Both the position numbers and the translations under genes were made by a program. Shown piece after piece: positions 40,050 to 48,627 of a stretch of DNA of 64,000 nt. Below the pieces are notes generated by a model. It was not told where the DNA came from and searched no databases. It saw only the letters and a list, made by a program, of their open reading frames with translations. Source of the DNA: Candidatus Pseudothioglobus singularis PS1 (lineage in GTDB: Bacteria > Pseudomonadota > Gammaproteobacteria > PS1 > Pseudothioglobaceae); contig NZ_CP006911.1 of assembly GCF_001281385.1 (NCBI RefSeq), positions 806,001-870,000 of the forward strand, given 5' to 3'. Every line of letters starts with the position of its first letter. Position 1 is the first letter of the stretch.

Positions 40050-40805
40050 CTAGTGCGTTAATATTTGGTCTAAAAATAGTTGTAGCCTGTCAGATTCAGC
40101 GTTATTAAAGAATTTTTCAGGATCATTTTCTTCTACAATTTGACCATCGTCCATAAATATAATTCTGTTTGCCACCTTTCTTGCAAAGCCCATTTCATGG
40201 GTAACACAAATCATTGTTATTCCTTCTTTAGCAAGCTCTACCATAACATCTAATACCTCAGATATCATTTCAGGGTCTAAAGCAGAGGTAGGCTCATCAA
40301 ATAACATAATTTTTGGGTTGGTACATAGGGATCTCGCTATTGCTACCCTTTGCTGTTGTCCACCGCTCAGCTGATTTGGGTATTTTTCTGCTTGGTCTTT
40401 GATGCCTACTCTATCTAGAAGCTTTAAGGCTTTTTCTCTAGCCTCTTGCTTTGTTTCGTTATGAACCCAGATTGGTGCTAAAGTAAGATTATCAACAATG
40501 GTTAAATGAGGAAAAAGGTTAAAGTGCTGGAATACCATAGACACTTCACTTCTAATTTGTCTAATTTTTTGTGCATCATCGGTCAACTCTGTACCAGATA
40601 CCACTATAGAGCCCTCTTGGAATTTTTCTAAGAAGTTAACGCACCTTATCAGAGTTGATTTACCACTTCCTGAGGGTCCACAGACAACAATTATTTCACC
40701 TTCCTTTATCTCTAGATTGATGTTCTTGAGGGCATGAAAGTCTCCATACCACTTATTTAAGTCAGATATTTCTATGATATTGGTTTTATTTTTATCGTTG
40801 CTCAT
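40050..40805 (-). CDS. aapP: Amino-acid ABC transporter ATP-binding protein AapP-like
   Basis: ATPase of a polar amino-acid importer, 251 residues. Walker A is GPSGSGKSTLIR near residue 42. The Q-loop region FQHFNLFPHLT, signature LSGGQQQRVAIARSL and Walker B IMLFDEPTSALDPE follow, and the switch histidine is in CVTHEMGFA. It is the last gene of aapJ-aapQ-aapM-aapP. GlnQ is close in sequence; the large permeases upstream identify the Aap type, which takes up a broad range of L-amino acids. Confidence 0.93.
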   Translation of the reverse strand: MSNDKNKTNIIEISDLNKWYGDFHALKNINLEIKEGEIIVVCGPSGSGKSTLIRCVNFLEKFQEGSIVVSGTELTDDAQKIRQIRSEVSMVFQHFNLFPHLTIVDNLTLAPIWVHNETKQEAREKALKLLDRVGIKDQAEKYPNQLSGGQQQRVAIARSLCTNPKIMLFDEPTSALDPEMISEVLDVMVELAKEGITMICVTHEMGFARKVANRIIFMDDGQIVEENDPEKFFNNAESDRLQLFLDQILTH

Positions 40806-40818
40806 TTTCTTATAACCT

Positions 40819-41967
40819 TTAGTTTTTATTTTCAGTATTGAATCGTATTTCTAATTTTTTTGAGTAGCGGGACATTGTATATAGTATAGCCCACATAACA
40901 ATAGTAACGAATACAAAGCCTTCTGTTTCTCTGGCAAGCCAATATGGGTCATTACTAGTTAGATTGACCATAGCAAGCATATCGAATAGTCCAATAATCA
41001 GAACAAGCGTTGTATCTTTAAATAAAGAAATTGATGAGCCAACAATATTTGGTATTGATATTTTTAATGCTTGTGGAAGAATAATTAGTGCGTTTTTTTG
41101 GAAATAACTCAAGCCTATTGCATCAGCTGCCTCATATTGACCTCTTGGGATAGCCTGGAGCCCTCCCCTTACTACTTCAGCAAAATATGCAGCTTGAAAA
41201 AGAGCAATACCGATAAGCGCTCTTAAGAGCTTATCAAAATAATTTCCTGATTCTAAAAATAGTGGGAGAACAAAAGAGGCCATAAACAAAATAGTGATTA
41301 ATGGCACAGCTCTAATAAACTCAATAAACAAAGTAGAGAATAGCTTGATTACCTTTAAATCTGATTGTCTTCCTAGGGCTAGAAGTACTCCTATTGGAAA
41401 AGAAACGATAATCCCTACTGATGCAATAATTAATGTCAGCAATAAGCCACCCCATTGATCAGTTGAAACAGGCATTAATATTCCAAACCCACCAGCAATT
41501 AAAACATAGGAAACCAATGGGTAAAAGATGATTAATGATAAAGTGACTCTATTTTTGTACTTATAGTTTTTTACTAGCGGGACTATGACAAATAGCAGGC
41601 CAGTTAGTGCAAATACTGTATTAGGCCTCCAGGTCTCTGTTCGAGGATAGAATCCATAGGTATACATGTAAAGCTTTTCATAAATATAGGGCCAACAAGC
41701 CCCAACTCTGCCACAGTTTTGATTAGTTGCCATTTCCTCACTAAACTTTATTTCAAAGCCAAAAAGGTTTACAGTTCCAAAACTAAAGCTTGCATTAAAG
41801 AACATCCAGTCAAGCAATGGAGGAATCATAATGTAAAGCAAATATAGCGATGCAAGGGTAAGGGCTGAATTTACCCATGAAGAGAAGAGATTGGTTCTAA
41901 GCCATACAAGTGCACCAATTTGTGATATTGGCGGCTTTCTAGTAGCTTGTTGGTCAAATACTGGCAT
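40819..41967 (-). CDS. aapM: Amino-acid ABC transporter permease AapM-like
   Basis: Inner-membrane permease of 382 residues, far longer than HisM-type permeases because of an N-terminal half with extra helices, as known for AapM. The binding-protein-dependent transport domain spans about residues 185-375, with the EAA loop GQYEAADAIGLSYFQKNALI. It pairs with AapQ and ends 13 bases before aapP. The start is two bases after the aapQ stop. Confidence 0.93.
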   Translation of the reverse strand: MPVFDQQATRKPPISQIGALVWLRTNLFSSWVNSALTLASLYLLYIMIPPLLDWMFFNASFSFGTVNLFGFEIKFSEEMATNQNCGRVGACWPYIYEKLYMYTYGFYPRTETWRPNTVFALTGLLFVIVPLVKNYKYKNRVTLSLIIFYPLVSYVLIAGGFGILMPVSTDQWGGLLLTLIIASVGIIVSFPIGVLLALGRQSDLKVIKLFSTLFIEFIRAVPLITILFMASFVLPLFLESGNYFDKLLRALIGIALFQAAYFAEVVRGGLQAIPRGQYEAADAIGLSYFQKNALIILPQALKISIPNIVGSSISLFKDTTLVLIIGLFDMLAMVNLTSNDPYWLARETEGFVFVTIVMWAILYTMSRYSKKLEIRFNTENKN

Positions 41968-41969
41968 AA

Positions 41970-43190
41970 TTATCTTCCCTGAATTTCCATCTTTTTATTG
42001 ACATAGTTCAGCAATAAAGAGATAAATAGTGAAATGACTAGATAAACAAGCATCGCCATGGCTAGAATTTCTACTGCCTGGCCAACTTGATTTAAAACAG
42101 TTCCTCCAAAAGTACTCATTAACTCTGGATAGCCAATTACGGTAGCTAAAGAAGAGTTTTTTGTAAGATTCAAATACTGGTTAATTGTTGGCGGTATTGC
42201 AACCCTAAGGGCTTGTGGCAAAATAATAAGTTTAAGTGATTGAACGGGTGTCAAGCCAATCGCAGCTGCAGCCTCTTTTTGTCCCTTGTCAACTGCCTCA
42301 ATACCTGATCGAATGGCCTCAGCAATATAGGTTGCAGTATAAACACTAAGAGCAAACGTTAATGCTAAAAACTCTGGTACAACTGCCATTCCACCCTTTA
42401 AGTTAAATTTACCTAGAACGGCAAAGTCAAATGCCAGTGGAGATCCAAATACCAGATAAACAAGAATTGGCAGACCAAGAATTAAACCAATTGAATATGG
42501 CCATGTACTGGTGTGAATACCAGTTAGTTCATGCTTCTTCTTATAGGATTTCTTAATAAAATAAGCTGCAATGATTCCAATGATGAATGCAAATACTACG
42601 TATAAGAAACCCTCTTCAGGGATTGGTTTGGGCAGATACAAACCTCGTTGATTTAGAAATGCAAGATCAAAAAATGATAGACTTTGCTTTGGGTGCGGAA
42701 AAACATTAATAAATAAGTTATACCAAAATAAAATTTGAAGAAGTATAGGAATGTTTCTAAAGAGCTCTATGTAGCTCCCTGCTAGCTTAGCAACAAGATA
42801 ATTATTTGAAAGTCTTGCGATACCAATAAGAAGTCCTATTAGCGTCGATAAAATGATTCCAATAAAGGCGACAACAAGTGTGTTAATTAATCCCACATAA
42901 AAAACAGTTAAGTTTGAAGATTCAGGGGTGTAGTCAACCGCAATATTGCCTAAAAAAGGGAGTATGTCAAAGCCTGCTCTATTTTTTAGGAATGTAAATC
43001 CAGTTTGGATGCCTCTATCTTCAATATTTTGAAAGAGGTTTCCTATTGCTGTATAAAAAAGCCCTATTACCAGAACAAAGGTAATGACTTGGAATAAAAA
43101 AGACCTGACTTCGTTGTTATAAAGTAGATCTCGAAAGTTTGATCCTCTGTGTTGAGATTTTCCTAAGGATTCGAGGATAAGTTTTTTCAT
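41970..43190 (-). CDS. aapQ: Amino-acid ABC transporter permease AapQ-like
   Basis: Inner-membrane permease of 406 residues. It has the two-part architecture of AapQ: N-terminal helices with NRAGFDILPF, then the transport domain. The EAA loop is GQKEAAAAIGLTPVQSLKLI near residue 310. It follows aapJ after a 124-base spacer that contains a strong hairpin, so permease expression is probably lower than that of the binding protein. Confidence 0.93.
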   Translation of the reverse strand: MKKLILESLGKSQHRGSNFRDLLYNNEVRSFLFQVITFVLVIGLFYTAIGNLFQNIEDRGIQTGFTFLKNRAGFDILPFLGNIAVDYTPESSNLTVFYVGLINTLVVAFIGIILSTLIGLLIGIARLSNNYLVAKLAGSYIELFRNIPILLQILFWYNLFINVFPHPKQSLSFFDLAFLNQRGLYLPKPIPEEGFLYVVFAFIIGIIAAYFIKKSYKKKHELTGIHTSTWPYSIGLILGLPILVYLVFGSPLAFDFAVLGKFNLKGGMAVVPEFLALTFALSVYTATYIAEAIRSGIEAVDKGQKEAAAAIGLTPVQSLKLIILPQALRVAIPPTINQYLNLTKNSSLATVIGYPELMSTFGGTVLNQVGQAVEILAMAMLVYLVISLFISLLLNYVNKKMEIQGR

Positions 43191-43254
43191 AAATTGCTAA
43201 AAATTTGAATATGAATATTTTACTAAATATAGTGTTTCTAAGTTAGAAAAAATC

Positions 43255-43293
43255 AAAAAAAAACCAGACTGCTAAAGTATAGCAGTCTGGTTT
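43255..43293 (-). terminator. Hairpin terminator or attenuator between aapJ and aapQ
   Basis: A perfect 14-bp stem (AAACCAGACTGCTA with TAGCAGTCTGGTTT) has a 5-base loop and is followed on the minus strand by about nine T. It begins 22 bases past the aapJ stop. Inside an ABC operon it most likely lets only part of the transcripts continue into the permease genes and stabilises the aapJ message. Confidence 0.9.
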
Positions 43294-43314
43294 AGGTTCT
43301 AACTAGATAATTAC

Positions 43315-44322
43315 TTATCTAAATGGAGGTGAGTAAAGAATACCACCTTGCGACCATAGTGCGTTAACACCACGAGCAATACCAATTGGAGTAGAAAGTC
43401 CAATGTTACGCTCGAAGCTTTCAGCATAGTTACCTACTTGCTTAACGATTTGGTAAGTCCAGTCTGGAGTCAGACCAACATACTCATGAGTGCTTCCTGA
43501 ACGACCCATTAAGCGCTCACGCTCTGGGTTGTTAGAAACATCATCAACGTTACCACTGTTAACACCAATTTCTTCTGCAGTAATCATAGCGTTTAAAGAC
43601 CATCTTACAATGTTGAACCATTGATCGTCACCTTGACGAACAACAGGACCTAGAGGCTCTTTAGAAATGATTTCTGGAAGTACTACATGCTCTGAAGGAT
43701 CATTTGCACCTGCACGCATTGAGTAAAGACCAGAAGCATCAGTTGTTAATACATCACAACGTCCAGCGTCATAGTTAGTTAGAGTTTGAGCATTAGTATC
43801 TGATACAACTGAGTTGTACTCGATTCCATTTGCTTTACCCCAGTCAGCTAAGTTCAATTCAGTAGTAGTACCTGCTTGAATACAAATTGCAGCACCACTT
43901 AATTCCATAGCACTAGAAACACCTAGAGAAGACTTAACCATAAAGCCTTGTCCGTCATAGTAGTTAACACCAGCAAAGTTCAATCCTAATGAAGCGTCAC
44001 GAGTAATTGTCCAAGTCGTATTTCTAGACAACATATCGATCTCACCAGATTGTAGCGCAGTGAATCTTTCCTTAGCAGTTAATGGTACAAATTTAACTTT
44101 AGTTGCATCACCAAGCGTTGCAGCAGCAACAGCACGACAAACATCAACGTCAATACCAGTCCATGTACCAGACGAGTCAGCTGAAGAAAAACCAGCAAGA
44201 CCTTTAGAGACACCACAAGATACGTGTCCTTTAGCCTGAACGTCGCTCAAAGTAGAAGCCTGTACACTAAGTGCACCAACAACTAACAATGAAGCAGCAG
44301 ACAATTTTAATAATTGTTTCAT
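43315..44322 (-). CDS. aapJ: Periplasmic amino-acid-binding protein AapJ-like
   Basis: Solute-binding protein of the importer. From ATG 44322 it has 335 residues with a signal peptide at 1-22 (LLKLSAASLLVVGALSVQA). The mature part shows the family pattern VQAKGHVSCGVSKGLAGFS, GIDVDVCRAVAAA and PLTAKERFTALQSGEIDML. The start at 44322 is preferred over 44364 because AAGGAG lies seven bases upstream (44328-44334) and the signal peptide begins there. It heads the operon and is divergent from nadE. Confidence 0.95.
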   Translation of the reverse strand: MKQLLKLSAASLLVVGALSVQASTLSDVQAKGHVSCGVSKGLAGFSSADSSGTWTGIDVDVCRAVAAATLGDATKVKFVPLTAKERFTALQSGEIDMLSRNTTWTITRDASLGLNFAGVNYYDGQGFMVKSSLGVSSAMELSGAAICIQAGTTTELNLADWGKANGIEYNSVVSDTNAQTLTNYDAGRCDVLTTDASGLYSMRAGANDPSEHVVLPEIISKEPLGPVVRQGDDQWFNIVRWSLNAMITAEEIGVNSGNVDDVSNNPERERLMGRSGSTHEYVGLTPDWTYQIVKQVGNYAESFERNIGLSTPIGIARGVNALWSQGGILYSPPFR

Positions 44323-44364
44323 ATATATCTCCTTAATGAGTTTCAAAGTATAAAAAACCTTCAC

Positions 44365-44757
44365 AATTGAATGAGGTTCACAGAAAATTTTAACACTAGT
44401 TAAACAAGTAATACAAATTAATTATTAAAAAAAAATTTAAATCAATTCAACTAGTATGGCTTGATTTTTGCTATTAAAGCGATAATATCCTCTAATTCAG
44501 ATCTAGAAAAGTTGAATTAAATTCAAGTAATTAGATTCTTTTTATTTAGCTGACAAATTGTTTTTATAAAGAATTTGATTAGATAATGCTAACAATCTTA
44601 ATGTATTCATTATAAATTAAATTGTTTTAATTCAATGAGTTATATATAAATTAGTTAAATCTTACATGTATTATTTTTGTTATTATAAGTAATTTTAGTT
44701 ATTTTTTACCTATAGTGGTATAAAATAACTAATATATAGTTTAATTAATGAAACACA
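44365..44757. other. 393-base divergent spacer between aapJ and the HTH-NadE gene
   Basis: Very AT-rich. Its notable contents are the palindrome at 44695-44732 and a plus-strand sigma-54-like sequence at 44457-44472 (TGGC-N7-TTGCT with the GG-N10-GC spacing). For aapJ on the minus strand a TTGTAT-18-TAAAAT pair is a weak promoter candidate. No gene, tRNA or riboswitch pattern is seen. Confidence 0.4.
44695..44732. promoter_or_regulatory. 36-38-bp near-perfect palindrome, likely operator for the HTH-NadE protein
   Basis: Arms TAGTTATTTT (44696-44705) and AAAATAACTA (44722-44731) are perfectly complementary. The inner ACC and GGT triplets are also symmetric about the same centre (44713.5), and one further pair extends each end. 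The right arm overlaps a TATAAA/TAAAAT -10-like box and ends 26 bases before the nadE start. This is what an autorepression site of the fused helix-turn-helix domain would look like. Binding itself is inference. Confidence 0.7.
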
Positions 44758-46632
44758 ATGATCATCAAAACTACCGAATACCTAGCAATGGTGCGTGATA
44801 AAACAGGTTATTCTGATTATAAAATAGCTAAAGAATATGACATTAATCAGTCAAATCTTAGTAAATATAGCTCTGGAAAGGCTGCTTTAAGCGAAACACA
44901 CGCTTGGTTGATCGCTAATATCCTTGATATAGACCCTGCTGAGGTTGTTGCAAATACTAAATTTGAACACGCAATAAATACAGGTAATAACTCGAAGGCC
45001 AAATTTTGGCAAGAACAGTTAAATAAAATATTTTCTGAAACCTCACCAATCAGAATACAAATCGCACAATTTAACCCTATTGTTGGGGATATTAAGTTGA
45101 ATGCACAAAAAATGCTTGATTTGTCTATTGAGGCTAATAATGCTGGAGCTCATTTAATTATATTTCCAGAGTTGGCCTTGACTGGCTATCCTCCTGAAGA
45201 TTTATTGTTTCGAGATGGATTTACTAATCAGGTCAAAGAGGAAATAACAAATTTCTGTAATTTGGTGCCTTCAGACATTTCAATTTTATTTGGTGCACCG
45301 AACAAAACTGATGACTTTCTTTTTAATAGCGCCTATCTTATTCAAAATAATCGAATCTTTAATATTTACAACAAGCAGGAATTACCAAATTATGGTGTTT
45401 TTGATGAAAAACGTTATTTTTCATCTGGTGTCGATTCTTTTGTATTTGAATGTCAAAATACCAAAATAGGTGTGTTAATTTGCGAAGATCAATGGGTCGA
45501 AGGTCCCATTTCAAGTTTATGCCAGTCGAATATTGATATTGTGGTTTCGCTTAATGCCTCACCATTTCAACTTAATAAGCAAAGTGAGCGCATAAATATC
45601 TGTAAAAATTATGCTTTAAAGTTTGATATTACTTTTATTTATGTGAATATGGTGGGTGGCCAGGATGAGGTTGTATTTGACGGTAACTCCTTCATAGTTA
45701 ATAATCAGGGAGATGTGTCCCTTCAACTCCCAGCCTTTAAAGAGCTGAGCGTTTCTCATATTGACACAACATTTACCCCTTCTTTGGTTAGCAATGTATC
45801 TTTAATCTATTCTGCCATTGTTTTAGCAACAAAGGACTATATTCAAAAAAATACTTTTGGCGGTGCTTTAATCGGTTTATCTGGAGGCATTGATTCTGCT
45901 TTAACTTTAGCTATTGCTGTTGATGCAATTGGTGCAGAAAATGTCCATGCAGTTATGATGCCATATCAATTTACCTCTGATATGAGTTTAACTGACTCTG
46001 AGCTTCAAGCTGAAACTCAGGGTGTTGAGTTTTCTAGTATCGATATCCATTCAATGGTTGACTCATTCAACTTATCACTGAGTGATCAATTTAGAAATAC
46101 TTCTAGAGATACTACTGAAGAAAATATTCAGTCACGTGTCCGTGGAACCCTTTTAATGGCTTTATCTAACAAATCTCATAAGCTTGTTCTTGCAACAGGT
46201 AATAAGTCTGAAATGGCTGTTGGTTATGCTACATTGTATGGTGACATGTGTGGCGGATTTGCACCTCTCAAAGATATATCAAAAACTATGGTTTATCAAC
46301 TAGCAAAATATCGAAATACCCTATCTGATGTCATTCCTGAAAGGGTAATAACTAGGCCCCCTTCTGCAGAGCTTGCGCCCGACCAGGTTGATCAAGATTC
46401 ACTTCCGTCTTATGATATCTTGGATGATATTTTGATGAGATTTGTAGAACAAAAACAGTCTGTTAATGAAATTATAGAAAATGGCCATAACTCAGAAGAT
46501 GTCAATAAGATTACTTCTTTAATCTTAAGAAATGAATATAAAAGAAGACAGTCTGCCCCTGGGCCCAAAATAAGTAGCAATGCCTTTGGAAAAGAAAGGC
46601 GTTACCCTATGACGTCAAAGTTTAAACCTTAG
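44758..46632 (+). CDS. nadE: Glutamine-dependent NAD+ synthetase with an N-terminal helix-turn-helix domain
   Basis: Makes NAD+ from deamido-NAD+, ATP and glutamine. The 624 residues exceed the usual 540-550. Residues 98-330 are the nitrilase-like glutaminase domain, with E138 in IFPELALTGYPPEDLL, a lysine in NKQELPNYGVFDEKRYF and the cysteine in LICEDQW. Residues 340-624 are the synthetase, with the P-loop SGGIDS at 375-380. Residues 1-92 are extra: KIAKEYDINQSNLSKYSSGK (22-41) is a helix-turn-helix, and DPAEVVANTKFEHA then FWQEQL recall phage Cro-like/DUF3693 regulators. No alternative start lies near residue 98, so the domains form one chain. A palindrome lies 26 bases upstream. The divergent gene is aapJ. 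Confidence 0.93.
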   Translation: MIIKTTEYLAMVRDKTGYSDYKIAKEYDINQSNLSKYSSGKAALSETHAWLIANILDIDPAEVVANTKFEHAINTGNNSKAKFWQEQLNKIFSETSPIRIQIAQFNPIVGDIKLNAQKMLDLSIEANNAGAHLIIFPELALTGYPPEDLLFRDGFTNQVKEEITNFCNLVPSDISILFGAPNKTDDFLFNSAYLIQNNRIFNIYNKQELPNYGVFDEKRYFSSGVDSFVFECQNTKIGVLICEDQWVEGPISSLCQSNIDIVVSLNASPFQLNKQSERINICKNYALKFDITFIYVNMVGGQDEVVFDGNSFIVNNQGDVSLQLPAFKELSVSHIDTTFTPSLVSNVSLIYSAIVLATKDYIQKNTFGGALIGLSGGIDSALTLAIAVDAIGAENVHAVMMPYQFTSDMSLTDSELQAETQGVEFSSIDIHSMVDSFNLSLSDQFRNTSRDTTEENIQSRVRGTLLMALSNKSHKLVLATGNKSEMAVGYATLYGDMCGGFAPLKDISKTMVYQLAKYRNTLSDVIPERVITRPPSAELAPDQVDQDSLPSYDILDDILMRFVEQKQSVNEIIENGHNSEDVNKITSLILRNEYKRRQSAPGPKISSNAFGKERRYPMTSKFKP

Positions 46633-46636
46633 AATA

Positions 46637-47929
46637 TTATTTCTCAAAAACCTTAATCAATCCTTGGGCTTTATGACGAGTCTCAGCAAGCTCTCTCAAA
46701 GGATCAGAGTCGAATACAATTCCCGCACCAGCTCTAAAAGTTAGATTGTCGCCCTGATGGATAAAGCTTCTAATAAGAATATTGAAGTCCATTTTACCAT
46801 TTTGACTCACATACCCGACTGAACCAGTATAAGCCTCCCTAGGCATTTGCTCAAGTTCATTAATAATTTCCATACATCGAACTTTAGGACATCCTGTTAT
46901 TGTTCCACCTGGAAATAATGCTTTGACAATTTGCTTAACTCCTACATGCTTTCGAAGATTACCTTTTATGTTTGAGACGATATGATGAACATAAGGGTAG
47001 GTCTCTAAAGTCATTATCTCATTAACATAAACGCTTCCATATTCACACACCCTTCCCATATCATTTCTTTCGAGATCTAAAAGCATAACGTGCTCAGCTA
47101 TTTCTTTAGGATGGCTAATCAGGTTCTCTTTTTGAGCGTCATCTGAGCGCCCTTCTCCTCTTGGGTGTGTTCCAGCAATTGGCCTTGTCTCTAATACACC
47201 ATCATTCACACTAAATAATCTCTCAGGTGAGGATGAGATAATACTAAAATTTTCATATTGAACAAGTGCTGAAAAAGGAGCTGGATTAGCCTTTTTAAGT
47301 TGTTTGTATATTATTGCTGAATCTTCTTTTGAGCTTAGAGCGTATGACCATTTTCTCGATAAGTTAACCTGAAAGACATCACCCGCAACAATATAATCCA
47401 GACTTCTCTTGACGCCATCAGTAAACTTTTCATTATTTTCCTCTGAAATTTCTCCATCTAGAGGCGCATCTGGGATGTTTTCAATAGCTTTAATATCTGA
47501 TAATATTTGATTAATGCGAGTGCGATCATTATCCTCATCAACGACATATGTTTTTTTGAGCTTGTGGTCAGTTATGACTGCACATGGTATTTTTACTGCA
47601 TAAGCAATTGGAATTCTAGATTTGTGAAGTTTGGATGCTAAAGTAGGTTCAATTTGCCCTATTAGCTCATATGATAAGTAAACAAACCACCCACCGTTAA
47701 AAGGGAGGTTTAAATTATCACTTATTTGTTTACACTGATTTTCTAGTTCACTCAAAAAATCAAAATCTGCAAAATTTCTCAGTACAATATTTTCTTCTGG
47801 AAAAGCAAATAATATTGAATACCTATTATTTTCATTATGATTTACACTTTCGAGTAAAAACGGATATCTTTCTTTGTTTAGATAACAAAAAGATGCCAAG
47901 TCAACTTTTTGAATTTCTATAGTTGCCAC
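46637..47929 (-). CDS. pabB: Chorismate-utilising synthase component I (PabB-like; TrpE possible)
   Basis: Converts chorismate towards aminodeoxychorismate (folate) or anthranilate (tryptophan). At 430 residues it is nearer PabB (about 450) than TrpE (about 520). Family motifs are GDVFQVNLSRKW near residue 183, SSSPERLFSV, LLDLERNDMGRVC and FPGGTITGCPKVRCMEII. The key position reads ETRPIAGTHPRG: many PabB enzymes have lysine (PIKGT) as nucleophile, while TrpE has PIAGT. So the size says PabB and this residue says TrpE-like chemistry. It is convergent with nadE (4-base gap) and four bases downstream of cpoB; the context does not decide. Confidence 0.75.
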   Translation of the reverse strand: MATIEIQKVDLASFCYLNKERYPFLLESVNHNENNRYSILFAFPEENIVLRNFADFDFLSELENQCKQISDNLNLPFNGGWFVYLSYELIGQIEPTLASKLHKSRIPIAYAVKIPCAVITDHKLKKTYVVDEDNDRTRINQILSDIKAIENIPDAPLDGEISEENNEKFTDGVKRSLDYIVAGDVFQVNLSRKWSYALSSKEDSAIIYKQLKKANPAPFSALVQYENFSIISSSPERLFSVNDGVLETRPIAGTHPRGEGRSDDAQKENLISHPKEIAEHVMLLDLERNDMGRVCEYGSVYVNEIMTLETYPYVHHIVSNIKGNLRKHVGVKQIVKALFPGGTITGCPKVRCMEIINELEQMPREAYTGSVGYVSQNGKMDFNILIRSFIHQGDNLTFRAGAGIVFDSDPLRELAETRHKAQGLIKVFEK

Positions 47930-47933
47930 TTAT

Positions 47934-48581
47934 TTAAAGGCTTTGAATGAGTGCAGAAGCTTTATTGAAAAGAATGTGATTTGGATAATCTTCAAGCATT
48001 TGGGTTAAAAGCATCTTGGCTTCACTGGCTTCATTGAGCTCTATATAAACTCTAGACAATTCATATAAGGAGTCAGCATACTTTGGATGTTCAGTCCCTA
48101 GAGCTTGAAAATCTAAATATGAATTTTTGGACTCTAGATAAGACTCGCTGTAAAAGTAAGAGCGCCCTAGCCATAGTTGTGTGTCTATCAAACTTTTATC
48201 GTTTGGAGAGTAATTTAGATGACTTAAAAAGAGCTCAATAGCTTTATCATAATTCCCAAGAACAAAACTACTCTTTCCATCTCTAAAAAGCTTAGAGGGC
48301 TGCGGATTAATTTCAACTGATTTTTCTAATTGCTTGTTGGTTGTCTGGCTTAATTCAATCATCTGAAGAAGTTCGTCAATTTTTTCAGAATTAAGTCTTT
48401 GATTTTCTCGTAAGATTTCAATCTCATCCTTTAAAGTAAGAATTTCTTTGTTTAGGGACTTTGCCTCTTTATTGATTTTAAGTATTGCAAGATCTACATT
48501 TAAGCCTTCAGCAGAGAAAGCTCCAAACGACATCGATAATAATGAAACACAAAGTACAGAACTATAGGAAAAGTTTTTCAT
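47934..48581 (-). CDS. cpoB: Cell division coordinator CpoB (YbgF)
   Basis: Periplasmic protein that links outer-membrane constriction (Tol-Pal) and peptidoglycan synthesis. From ATG 48581 it has 215 residues; an upstream TTG at 48596 is possible but adds five residues before the signal peptide. Residues 1-24 are the signal peptide (ending GAFSA). A coiled coil (about 30-75, EILTLKDEIEILRENQRL) follows, then three TPR-like units such as YSPNDKSLIDTQLWLGRSYF and YADSLYELSRVYIEL. It closes the tolB-pal-cpoB order. Confidence 0.88.
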   Translation of the reverse strand: MKNFSYSSVLCVSLLSMSFGAFSAEGLNVDLAILKINKEAKSLNKEILTLKDEIEILRENQRLNSEKIDELLQMIELSQTTNKQLEKSVEINPQPSKLFRDGKSSFVLGNYDKAIELFLSHLNYSPNDKSLIDTQLWLGRSYFYSESYLESKNSYLDFQALGTEHPKYADSLYELSRVYIELNEASEAKMLLTQMLEDYPNHILFNKASALIQSL

Positions 48582-48627
48582 CAGACGATAAAACAACTAT
48601 TTAAGGTAGCTTTTAAACAAATTGCTT

